DNA from: an uncultured Pirellulaceae bacterium
Lineage (GTDB): Bacteria > Planctomycetota > Planctomycetia > Pirellulales > Pirellulaceae
Length of the DNA: 33,034 nt
Reading direction: 5' to 3'
NCBI GenBank assembly: GCA_937941455.1
Contig: CALDHM010000069.1
Coordinates: forward strand, 1-33,034
The notes beneath the pieces were generated by a model, which saw nothing but the letters and a program-made list of their open reading frames with translations, was not told the origin of the DNA and searched no databases. This document shows, piece by piece, positions 7,805-16,100 of the stretch. The position numbers were made by a program, and so were the translations under genes. The first letter of the stretch is position 1, and every line of letters begins with the position of its first letter.

Positions 7805-8571
7805 AGGGGCAAGTGACTCGGTTGCACAATCATCAAGTTCGCATCATAGGTCAAGACGCCTAGCAATATCGCGCAAATCAGGCGATCAAAATTGACTTCG
7901 TAGTAATGGTCCCTGGCAAACGGATTGGGAATGTAAGGATCAGCCACGCGCGCCCGTTTTGTGCGGCGGTCCTCTCCGCAAATCACGACAAAGTGCCCGG
8001 TAGGGGTGCCCCGAATGTCGTCGGGCCGCATGTCGCGCTGCCGTTCGCGGGGTGCTTGGTAAAGGTAAGTTGCACTGAGCCCTGTCAGGATCGGAATTTG
8101 CCTTTCCAAATAATAGCGTATCAACGGTTTATTCAAATCGTGCATGCAAATTTCCCCGCCGGCACGAATGAATGCCAAATACGCATCCATGGCCAAACTC
8201 AGCTTGACTCCGATTTTGATTTCGCGCTGTTGCTCGAGTTTCTCCACCAGGTCCACGACCGGGACCCGATCTTGAGGCAGGTAAATCGGATCACTGGCGC
8301 GGGAGTCAACGGCCTGACGGAAGTCGAACCAGGAAGGATCGAAAATTCTGAGATTGTACGTGTAGATTTTTACGCGGTAGCCACGCTTTAGAGCTTGACG
8401 ACCCAACAAAACTGCCAGCGTACCACCATCATCCAAGTGCGGCGTTTCTTCAATCACGTCCGTCAGGGGCCGATCGTCCCCAAAAAAATGGTAGACCGCA
8501 TGCAGACAGGTCGGCCCACAGGTTAACTCGTTCGGTTGCGGTAAAATTTTGAATTCGCTTAATGCTTTCAT
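7792..8571 (-). CDS. C39-like cysteine peptidase family protein
   Basis: A protein of about 259 residues with a papain-like catalytic set as in C39-like peptidases: oxyanion Gln12 and Cys18 in PQPNELTCGPTCLHAVY, His193 in GTPTGHFVVICGED and Asp211 in VADPY. The middle (120-170) includes a GGEICMHDL segment and resembles no domain I recognise. There is no ABC transporter and no signal peptide, so it is not a bacteriocin-export C39 protein; it would act in the cytosol as a peptidase, amidase or transpeptidase. It is the first gene of the ligase cluster and overlaps the ATP-grasp gene by 13 bp. The ATG at 8571 starts just before the conserved core but lacks a clear ribosome binding site. In-frame starts at 8610 (ATG) and 8640 (TTG) are possible. 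Confidence 0.82.
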   Translation of the reverse strand: MKALSEFKILPQPNELTCGPTCLHAVYHFFGDDRPLTDVIEETPHLDDGGTLAVLLGRQALKRGYRVKIYTYNLRIFDPSWFDFRQAVDSRASDPIYLPQDRVPVVDLVEKLEQQREIKIGVKLSLAMDAYLAFIRAGGEICMHDLNKPLIRYYLERQIPILTGLSATYLYQAPRERQRDMRPDDIRGTPTGHFVVICGEDRRTKRARVADPYIPNPFARDHYYEVNFDRLICAILLGVLTYDANLMIVQPSHLPLCQS

Positions 8572-8649
8572 CCCTGGAACGATCGAGGTGCAGTAGCTCC
8601 TGCCGACCATGGGCTCATCGCCCAAACCGTTCGGCGCCAAACCGAAATT

Positions 8650-8799
8650 CTAACGCCTCTCTTGATGGTCGGTAATGCTACGTTCCAGGTTCAAATCCAA
8701 ACCAGCCGAAATCTTGCCGACATCGTCAACTGCGGCGATCGCGCCGCACCCTTGAATAAGTGAGTCGGCTCCCGCTTTTCCTTGGATTGCTTGGTGCAA
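8650..8799 (-). CDS. Possible small ORF or gene remnant
   Basis: Between trxA and the peptidase gene a minus-strand frame stays open from just after the trxA end to a TAG at 8650-8652, about 70 codons. Its last part reads DDVGKISAGLDLNLERS with codon use much like its neighbours. There is no ATG. The only plausible start is TTG at 8799, with a poor ribosome binding site, giving 49 residues. I do not recognise it. It could be a small leader gene of the ligase cluster, a degraded gene end or chance. Confidence 0.2.
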   Translation of the reverse strand: MHQAIQGKAGADSLIQGCGAIAAVDDVGKISAGLDLNLERSITDHQERR

Positions 8800-8863
8800 G
8801 TCAAACAGCGCTCGCGCCGCACCCTTTGCTTGCCAAGTAAGGCACCACCAGCAGAGACGCCGA

Positions 8864-9178
8864 CTATCGATGACGATTGATCATGTTTTGCAGGGCCGCT
8901 TTTGGCTGTGCGCCGATCATCGAATCGACAACCTGGCCATTTTTGAACATGAGAATGGCGGGGAGGCTCGAGATACCATACTGCTGAGCGACCATGGCCT
9001 CAATGTCGACGTTGACCTTGCCGATCTTGACATCTGTATATTCTTGCGCCAATTGATCAATGATCGGCCCGATCGCTTTGCACGGCCCGCACCAGGGGGC
9101 CCAAAAATCAACCAAAACAGGAACGTCCGAATTCAAGACTTCGGTTTCGAAATTTTCGTCGGTGAAGCTTAACGCCAT
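8864..9178 (-). CDS. trxA: Thioredoxin
   Basis: A 104-residue cytosolic disulfide reductase that accepts electrons from thioredoxin reductase and reduces protein disulfides. It carries the classic active site FWAPWCGPCKAIGP near residues 26-39, the cis-proline segment SLPAILMFKNG and the closing helix seen in full-length thioredoxins. No signal peptide is present. The ATG at 9178 follows an AGGAG at 8-base spacing, and a good sigma-70-like promoter lies at 9216-9243, so it is transcribed on its own or leads into the ligase cluster downstream. Redox proteins often sit beside thiol-metabolism genes, but a link here is only inferred. Confidence 0.96.
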   Translation of the reverse strand: MALSFTDENFETEVLNSDVPVLVDFWAPWCGPCKAIGPIIDQLAQEYTDVKIGKVNVDIEAMVAQQYGISSLPAILMFKNGQVVDSMIGAQPKAALQNMINRHR

Positions 9179-9215
9179 CGCAGGTCTCCTAGGTCATATG
9201 GGTTTAACTTGAGCG

Positions 9216-9243
9216 ATTGTAGCGGCCTGCCCTTGATCGTCAA
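9216..9243 (-). promoter_or_regulatory. Sigma-70-type promoter of trxA
   Basis: On the minus strand TTGACG (9238-9243) and TACAAT (9216-9221) are separated by 16 bp. Transcription would begin near 9209, about 30 bases before the trxA ATG. Found by eye; not tested. Confidence 0.65.
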
Positions 9244-9426
9244 CCATTGGCGAAAATGCGCGGTTTTGGCGGGCATTGTCGCAGTTGACAGTTTTTGCTC
9301 CGGTGGCCCGAGAAACGGTATCGCACGCCTGCGGCAGGCACAGCCCTGCCCTGCTCGCTATTGAATATGATCTTCGAAGCAGCAAATCGTTACACGAATC
9401 TACGAGCTGCTTGCAACCAATCATCA

Positions 9427-11511
9427 TCAAACGGCGAAGGCATCCACAACTTGTTTGGGCGCAGGTTCATAGGCCAACGGCTCGATCGAGCTCCCGGCCC
9501 GCCCCTGACTGAGGCTTCTCATCGCGTTGGAATAGCCGAACAACTCCGCCAAAGGCGCGTGCGCCTCGATGACCGTCATCCCCGAATGGCTGTCGGTGCT
9601 GGCGATTCGCGCGCGGCGCTGGGCCAGGTCCCCGACGAATTCCCCATAGAAATCATCGGGGGTCGTGATGGTCAATTTCATGACAGGTTCCAGCAATACT
9701 GGGCCCGCCTGGTTGAGCGCTTTTTCGAAGGCATCAGCGGCCGCAATGGCAAAAGCCACGTTGTTACTGAATTCATTGAACTCGATATCCAAGACCAAGA
9801 CGCGTATTTTCGACAACGGAAAATTGCCGATCGGCCCCCCTCCTGCTGTGCGTGCTCGCAACTCCTCGAGCATGGGCGGCACTAACTCCAAGCCAATTTT
9901 CTCCGGCGGCAGACGGTTCAACACCGGAATCTTTCCGTCCTCGGATTCGAAAGGCTCGACTCGAATTTTGACCTTGGCAAACAATTGCTGTCCGGCCACG
10001 ATCCGCTGGCATTCGCCGACCACTTCGACCGGATTGGCGATCGTCTCGCGGTAACTTACTCGCGGCTTGTGCACCTTGACGTTTAACTTGAATTCACGCA
10101 GTAGTCGATTGCGGATCACCTCCAGATGGAGTTCTCCCATTCCAGAGATCAAGGTCTGACCCGTTTCTTCGTTCTCGCGAGCGTTGAAGGTCGGGTCCTG
10201 GCGTTTGAGCATATCCAGGACCTCGCTCAATTTTTTTCGATCGGCTGTCGTTTCTGGCTCGATCGCCATCTGGATGACGGTCTCGGGAAACTTGATCTGT
10301 TCGAGTTGAATCAAGGCGCGAGTATCGCACAGAGTATCGCCGGTCACCGCATAGCGCGGCCCGATCACTCCCACAATTTCCCCCGGTCCGGCTTCCTCGA
10401 TTTGGCCGTCACGCTCCTTCTTCGTAGCATGAATTTGCCAAAGCTGCGCGATGTTTTCCTTCTTATCGGTGGACGGGCAACTGGCACGACTATTGGCCTT
10501 GAGCACTCCCGAATAGACGCGCACCCAATACAGGTCCCCGGTTTTTGCGGGCAGAATCTTGAAAACCAATCCGCAAAACGGTTCGTTCGGGTCAGGTTTG
10601 CGAATCTCGATCGCATTTTTCTTGGCGGGATTGGTCCCCTCGACTGGTGGGCGATCCAAAGGGGACGGTAAGTAGTCTCGTACGGCATTGAGCACCGATT
10701 GCACGCCGATGCCGTGCAACGCCGAACCGCACACGACGGGTTGAATTTGCCCCGCCAGCGTCGCCTTGCGAATCACTTGGCGGATGAGTTCGATCGGGAT
10801 CGGCGATTCATTCAGCGCCAATTCAGTCATTTCGTCGCTAAACGTGTAAAGCTGCTCCAACATTTGTTGCCGATCGAATTCGGCCTCGTCACGCAACTCT
10901 TCCGGAACAGGTGCTTCATATACGGTCTTACCTTCGTCAGCAAACTGCAGGAACTTCAATTCGATCAGATCGATGACACCGCGGAAGGGATTGTTCACAT
11001 GGCTCGGTCCCTCGCCGACAGGGATTTGAATCACAAGAGGATCAGCCCGCAGCCGGGTTTTCATTTCTTCAACGACACGCCGAAATTCAGCCCCTTCGCG
11101 GTCGAGTTTGTTGATGAACGCAACTCGAGGTACTTGGTAACGATTGGCTTGCCGCCACACCGTTTCCGACTGGGCTTCGACCCCCTCGCGAGCACTGAAC
11201 ACGACCACCGCGCCATCCAGCACCCGCAGGCTGCGTTCAACCTCCGCGGTAAAATCGACGTGCCCAGGAGTGTCCAGCAAGTTGATATGCACGTCGCGCC
11301 AGTCAAACGTCACGCAGGCGGCGTAGATCGTGATGCCTCGCTTTTGCTCCTCCGGATCGTCATCGGTGGTCGTCGTACCCTTATCGACCATCCCCACGCG
11401 ATGTTTGACGCCGCTGAGGAAAAGCATCCGCTCGGTCACGGTTGTTTTCCCCGCATCGATATGGGCGATGATGCCGATATTGCGCAAATTTTGAATGTTT
11501 CGCTTTGACAT
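9427..11511 (-). CDS. fusA: Elongation factor G-type translational GTPase
   Basis: A GTPase of about 694 residues catalysing ribosome translocation or assisting recycling. G-domain motifs: AHIDAGKTT (16-24), GITI (59-62), DTPGHVDF (80-87) and NKLDREG. Domains II-V follow, with the usual GMGELHLEVI segment and the C-terminal RRARI and AFAIAAADAFEKAL elements. The stretch before GITI reads TTTTDDDPEEQKRGITI, whereas housekeeping EF-G usually has a DWMEQE-type segment, so this may be a paralogue of the type described in spirochaetes and planctomycetes rather than the main EF-G. The ATG at 11511 is chosen because the conserved MSKRNIQNLRNIGIIAH lead starts there. A longer frame to 11634 adds only unconserved residues. 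It lies 568 bp downstream of rpsG, beyond a terminator. Confidence 0.93.
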   Translation of the reverse strand: MSKRNIQNLRNIGIIAHIDAGKTTVTERMLFLSGVKHRVGMVDKGTTTTDDDPEEQKRGITIYAACVTFDWRDVHINLLDTPGHVDFTAEVERSLRVLDGAVVVFSAREGVEAQSETVWRQANRYQVPRVAFINKLDREGAEFRRVVEEMKTRLRADPLVIQIPVGEGPSHVNNPFRGVIDLIELKFLQFADEGKTVYEAPVPEELRDEAEFDRQQMLEQLYTFSDEMTELALNESPIPIELIRQVIRKATLAGQIQPVVCGSALHGIGVQSVLNAVRDYLPSPLDRPPVEGTNPAKKNAIEIRKPDPNEPFCGLVFKILPAKTGDLYWVRVYSGVLKANSRASCPSTDKKENIAQLWQIHATKKERDGQIEEAGPGEIVGVIGPRYAVTGDTLCDTRALIQLEQIKFPETVIQMAIEPETTADRKKLSEVLDMLKRQDPTFNARENEETGQTLISGMGELHLEVIRNRLLREFKLNVKVHKPRVSYRETIANPVEVVGECQRIVAGQQLFAKVKIRVEPFESEDGKIPVLNRLPPEKIGLELVPPMLEELRARTAGGGPIGNFPLSKIRVLVLDIEFNEFSNNVAFAIAAADAFEKALNQAGPVLLEPVMKLTITTPDDFYGEFVGDLAQRRARIASTDSHSGMTVIEAHAPLAELFGYSNAMRSLSQGRAGSSIEPLAYEPAPKQVVDAFAV

Positions 11512-11715
11512 GGTTCGTACTTCAGTTAACCGCGTGCTGTCCGGGAAAACCAACCCGATCGGCGACCATCGACTCCCGCGGACGCTTGTTCGCTGGGAAA
11601 CGAACCCGCGATGCGAATCGGTCGGATCGCCCACACCTCTCGAGGTTGCACTTTTTGGTGTGCCCTAGAGTTTGCCAGGTTAAGCTCCGAATAAGTCGAA
11701 GTTGTGTGTGTCCCT

Positions 11716-11934
11716 CGCTCACGCTTCGGGTTGCGGTAGTCTTGTGCTTCTCTCGCTCAAGCTTCGGGTTACGATTTTCGCATCTGTAGGTTTGGGTTGG
11801 GATGTCCGTCTCTGACGCTTCGGGTTACGGTAGTTGTTGGTCTCCCGCGCTCACGCTTCGAGTTACGTTAGTAATGCATTTCTTTCGCTGACGCTGCGGG
11901 GTACGAAATTCCTCACTGGCACTTCGGGGTTCAA
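11716..11934. repeat. Degenerate tandem array, CGCTCACGCTTCGGGTTACG units
   Basis: Six variants of a CGCTCACGCTTCGGGTTACGGTAGT-like unit. Using TTCGGG as anchor they fall at 11725, 11763, 11819, 11857, 11895 and 11923, so spacing is 38, 56, 38, 38 and 28 bp. The conserved part is 20-25 bp and the rest varies. It is not CRISPR, since repeats are diverged and spacers are short. It lies in the 568-bp gap between rpsG and fusA, and no gene is seen there. Confidence 0.75.
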
Positions 11935-12029
11935 TTTTTTGTATGAAAATCAGAATCGGGAAATTTCAATAGCTAGGCAGCGGATTCCCGTTTTTGTTTT
12001 CGACCAAGTCCTGGGCTAGTTAGGCGCAT

Positions 12030-12062
12030 AAAAAAACCGTTTTGCGGGTATTCACAAAACGG
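12030..12062 (-). terminator. Rho-independent terminator of rpsL-rpsG
   Basis: On the minus strand CCGTTTTG, a 10-base loop and CAAAACGG form a perfect 8-bp stem followed by seven T residues. It lies 19 bp after the rpsG stop, so the rpsL-rpsG transcript probably ends here and fusA is transcribed separately. Confidence 0.88.
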
Positions 12063-12080
12063 CCGTGATCGCGAGCGTGA

Positions 12081-12551
12081 CTACCACGCAAAGTGAGCGA
12101 ACGCCTTGTTGGCTTCCGCCATTTTATGGGTATTTTCCCGCTTGGTGACTGCAGCCCCCTCCTTGTTGTAAGCGGCAATCAGTTCATCGGCGAGTTTCAA
12201 GTAGGTCGGCCGCCCCTTCTTGTCCCGCACGGCGTTGAGAATCCAGCGGATGGCCAAAGACTGCTGACGCTGGCGATTGACCTGCATGGGAACCTGGTAA
12301 GAAGCCCCCCCTACACGCTTCGAGCGAACCTCGATCATCGGCTTGACATTTTCGACTGCTTGCTCAAAGACCTCGATCGGGGACAAGTCCGGTTGGCGGC
12401 GGGCAATCTCATCGAGCGCCCCGTAGAACACGGACTGTGCCACAGTTTTCTTGCCGTCCCACATCAGGCAGTTGATGAATTTGCTGGCCAACAACGATCC
12501 GTATTTGGCATCCGGCCGAAGTTGCGTCCGACTAGCAGTAATTTTTCCCAT
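12081..12551 (-). CDS. rpsG: 30S ribosomal protein S7
   Basis: A 156-residue primary binder of the 16S rRNA 3' domain that organises the small-subunit head near the E site. Family features visible are the [12 protein letters not shown] segment, [23 protein letters not shown] and the C-terminal [20 protein letters not shown]. Length is the bacterial standard. It follows rpsL by 65 bp and is the last gene before a strong terminator. In E. coli S7 is the autoregulator of the str operon; whether this holds here is not visible. Confidence 0.97.
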   Translation of the reverse strand: MGKITASRTQLRPDAKYGSLLASKFINCLMWDGKKTVAQSVFYGALDEIARRQPDLSPIEVFEQAVENVKPMIEVRSKRVGGASYQVPMQVNRQRQQSLAIRWILNAVRDKKGRPTYLKLADELIAAYNKEGAAVTKRENTHKMAEANKAFAHFAW

Positions 12552-12616
12552 AAGAACGATGATTCCGAATAGTGTCTGTTTTGGGGTCCCTAACTGTCCA
12601 CGCTAAAAAATACCCG

Positions 12617-12985
12617 TTACGGTTTCTTTGTACCGTATTTGCTGCGCGCCTGGCGACGCTTTTCGACACCCAGCGTATCCTGGGTCCCGCGCACGACATG
12701 GTAACGAACACCGGGCAAGTCACGCACGCGGCCACCACGCACGAGGACGATTGAGTGCTCTTGCAGATTATGGCCTTCCCCCGGGATGTAGACGGTAACT
12801 TCTTTGCCGCTCGACAAACGCACGCGGGTGATCTTTCGCAGGGCCGAGTTGGGTTTCTTGGGGGTCATCGTCTTGACTTGCAAGCACACGCCCTGCTTGA
12901 ACGGACATTTTTCCAAAACAGGCGATTTTGAGAATCGCTTTTGGGGTCGCCGTTTTTTACGAATCAGTTGGTTAATGGTTGGCAT
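12617..12985 (-). CDS. rpsL: 30S ribosomal protein S12
   Basis: A 122-residue decoding-centre protein. It shows [20 protein letters not shown] at the start, [17 protein letters not shown] with the lysine and neighbours changed in streptomycin-resistant strains (wild type here), [11 protein letters not shown] and [13 protein letters not shown]. The ATG at 12985 is set by the universal MPTINQL start; the frame runs further upstream but without conservation. It is the first gene of the str unit, about 50 bases after a predicted promoter, and rpsG follows 65 bp later. The ribosome binding site is poor. Confidence 0.97.
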   Translation of the reverse strand: MPTINQLIRKKRRPQKRFSKSPVLEKCPFKQGVCLQVKTMTPKKPNSALRKITRVRLSSGKEVTVYIPGEGHNLQEHSIVLVRGGRVRDLPGVRYHVVRGTQDTLGVEKRRQARSKYGTKKP

Positions 12986-13040
12986 GAGTCTGTCGATTGA
13001 GCTTTCTAGCAGCAAAAGTGGATTGATTTCCGGACTAATT

Positions 13041-13068
13041 AAATTAGCGATTTCCGGCGGGAGGTCAA
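13041..13068 (-). promoter_or_regulatory. Sigma-70-type promoter of rpsL-rpsG
   Basis: On the minus strand TTGACC (13063-13068) and TAATTT (13041-13046) with a 16-bp spacer. A 9-bp direct repeat GATTTCCGG (13025-13033 and 13049-13057, plus-strand reading) brackets the -10 box, which overlaps the inverted repeat CTAATTAAATTAG (13035-13047). This could be a regulator site. Transcription would start near 13034. Confidence 0.55.
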
Positions 13069-13107
13069 CGCCTAACGCCGTTTTTTCGCGAAATTCACGG
13101 TTTTTGT

Positions 13108-13158
13108 GGCGACGACACCAATCCCCGGCCAATGACCGGGCGGGGGCGGCTCGTCGCC
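13108..13158. promoter_or_regulatory. Large stem-loop between rpoC and rpsL
   Basis: GGCGACGA (13108-13115) pairs perfectly with TCGTCGCC (13151-13158), with a nested CCCGG/CCGGG stem at 13124-13140. There is no T run after it on the minus strand, so it is not a classic intrinsic terminator. It could slow polymerase, mark a processing site or stabilise the rpoC 3' end. Confidence 0.5.
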
Positions 13159-13189
13159 AGGCCGCCGCTCCGTTTGTCGCCGGCAAAGG

Positions 13190-16100
13190 TTACTCTGATT
13201 CTTCCGTGCGGAGTACGCCGCCGTCCAAACGGTCGATCAATTCCTTGAACTCGGCCCAACGTCCGGTAACCAGCAGCGCTGCTTGTTCTGGCCAAGTCCC
13301 TGGATCGTGGACGCTGAACGCCGGACCAGCTTCATCTAAAATGGCTCGCAAGGTCCCCGTGTCAGTGGTGGCAAGGTCTGTCCACGAAACGATCCCCTTG
13401 GCTCGCATGATTTCGGCGATCTTGGGACCGATCCCTTCGACGATGGTCAAATCATCCAGCTTAACCGGCCGCCCGATAATCGCGGAGGCTACCTGCAGGT
13501 CGAGACGTGGTTCCTCGTGGCGAGCGGTCGCGGTTTCGACGACGCGCGACGTCTGGCTGCTGCCGCCATCGCTGGCCGCCCGAGAATCAAAGTTGGCCGC
13601 TCCGCTCAGGCGGTCGGCATGGGCTTGCTCGGCTGCCGTGCGGGATTCTAACAACGGGAAACTAGCCTCGAGCGACTGCGTCGGTGCCGCAGCGATCTCA
13701 CGCATCGCCTCGAGGTTGTATTGAACCTCGGCATCCTGGAAGGTTCGGAAGCCAGTTCCGGCTGGAATCAGGTGGCCTAGAATGACGTTTTCCTTCAACC
13801 CAACCAAATGGTCGACCTTGCCGGCCAATGCGGCCTCGGTGAGCACCTTGGTGGTTTCCTGGAAGCTCGCCGCCGAAATGAAGCTGGAGCTTTGCACCGC
13901 GGCCTTGGTGATGCCCAACAGCTGAGCCTTGCTGGTGGCCGGCTTGGGCTTGGTTCCCTTGGCCGGTTTTCCACCTTCGTTCTCGATGCGAGTATTTTCT
14001 TCCTCGACGTAGTCGCGGCGAACAACCTGGCCCTTCTTGAAGCTGCTGTCACCCGGATCGGTGATCTTCAAACATTTTTCAAGGTCTTGATTGATTCTCC
14101 TCAGGTCGAAGCGGTCGAGCACCATGCCGGGAAGCAGATTCGTATCCCCCGCCGATTCGACTTTCACCTTCCGCAGCATCCGCGCGATGATGACCTCGAT
14201 GTGTTTGTCATTGATCTCCACGCGCTGGCTGCGATAGACGCTCTGGATTTCGTGGAGCAAGTATTGTTGCACGGCTTCCTCGCCCGACACTTCCAAAATG
14301 TCATGTGGGACCAACGGGCCCTCGACCAATTGAGCACCAGCCTTGACGACATCGCCGGTATGTACGCGGAAGCGTTTTCCGGGGGGCACCAGATGCTCTT
14401 TCTCGATGCCCGCCTCTTCATTGCGAACAATGATGGTCCGCTTGTTTCGCTTTTTCTCGTTGAGGATGTACACCACACCGTCGATTTCGGACAAAACGGC
14501 CGGATCTTTGGGCTTGCGGGCCTCGAAGATTTCGGTGACGCGGGGCAAGCCCCCCGTAATGTCGGTGACCCCCGAAGCCTCTCGCGGCGTTTCGGCAATC
14601 GTCGAGCCTGCGGAAATCATTTGTCCCTCCGCCACCAAAATGTGGGCACGCTCGGGGAGGTAGTAGACGTCCAGCGTCTTGCCATCCTTGTCTTCGATCA
14701 CGATATTCGGATGCAAATCGCTGCGCGAATCCATGATCATACGGCGGATCGTACCGCTGGCGTCCCGTTCCTCCTTCATCGTCTCCCCTTCGACGATGTC
14801 TTCGTAACGGACGCGTCCCGTGACCTCGCACAAGATGGGAATCGCGTGCGGGTTCCACTGGCACAGCATCGTGTTCGGCTCGACGACCTGATCGTCGCGC
14901 ACATTCAAAATAGCCCCAGCGGGAACCTTGTGGTTTTCCAATTCGCGGCCACGCTGGTCGAGGATCGTGATCTCGCCGTTGCGGTTGAGGACGACCGTAT
15001 TCCCCTTGTCGTTGGTCACGTAATTGACCCGCGTCAGGCGAACGATCCCCCCTTTCTTCGAACGTTTTTCACTTTCTTCAGCCGTCGTACCGGCGACACC
15101 GCCGAAGTGGAACGTACGCATCGTGAGCTGTGTGCCCGGCTCGCCGATACTTTGTGCGGCGATGATCCCGACCGCCATTCCTTCTTCCACCAAATCGCCC
15201 GTCGACATATCCATGCCGTAGCAAAGTTGGCAGACCCCCAGAGTTGCCTCGCAGGTCAACGGGCTGCGAACTTGAATTTTTTCCAAGCCCATCTCTTCGA
15301 TCTTGCGAGCGATCTCCAACGTGATCAGCTCGTTCTCACGAACGATCACTTCGTCCGTGATCGGATTGACGATGTTTTGGCGAGACACGCGCCCTTTGAT
15401 GGCCGTGGCTAGACGGACCTCGACCGTTTCACCGCGATAGATGACCCCTTTGGTGATGTAGCGGGTCGTACCGCAATCGTGGCAGGTGATCACGACGTTT
15501 TGAGCTACGTCGGCCAATTTGCGGGTCAGGTAGCCCGAGTCCGCAGTTTTTAACGCCGTATCCGCCAAACCCTTGCGGGCACCGTGCGTCGAACTGAAAT
15601 ATTCGAGAACGGTCAGACCTTCGCGGAAGTTCGCCTTGATCGGCGCCTCGATGATTTCCCCTGTCGGTTTGGCCATCAAACCCCGCATCCCGGCCAACTG
15701 GCGAATCTGTTCGACGCCACCGCGAGCACCGGAGTGGGCCATCAGGAAGACCGGGTTGACATAGCCCGTGCCGCCACGGTCGTCGTGCTCCATCGCTTGC
15801 ATCATGTTCTTGGTGATCTGCTCGCGGGCATGTGTCCAGATTTCCAAGACCTTGTTGTACCGCTCCTGGTCGGTAATGACCCCGCGTTCGTAATTGCGAC
15901 GATACTTGAGCACTTCCTTGTCGGCATCCGCGACGATCTTTTCCTTGGAGTCGGGGGTCACCAAGTCGTCGGTCGCGAACGACAATCCGCTGCGGAAGCT
16001 TTCGCGGAATCCCAACTGGTTCATATCGTCGAGCAGTTTGATCGTGGCCCGGCGCCCAGAGATCTGGTAGCAATCGGAAATAACCGTCGAAAGGTCACCC

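Noticed and set aside
7792-8571. Bacteriocin-processing C39 peptidase
   Set aside because: No ABC transporter domains, no leader peptide genes and no export genes nearby; the neighbours are cytosolic ligases.
9194-9430. 78-codon minus-strand frame between fusA and trxA
   Set aside because: It runs over the clear trxA promoter and has no protein-like composition.
11512-11634. Extra 41 codons upstream of the EF-G start
   Set aside because: The conserved EF-G lead begins at 11511; upstream residues look random.
11716-11934. CRISPR array
   Set aside because: The units are diverged, spacers are short and irregular, and no cas genes are near.
13808-15412. Plus-strand frame of about 534 codons
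   Set aside because: It lies antisense to the strongly conserved rpoC, has no family motif, and is the usual by-product of GC-rich third positions.
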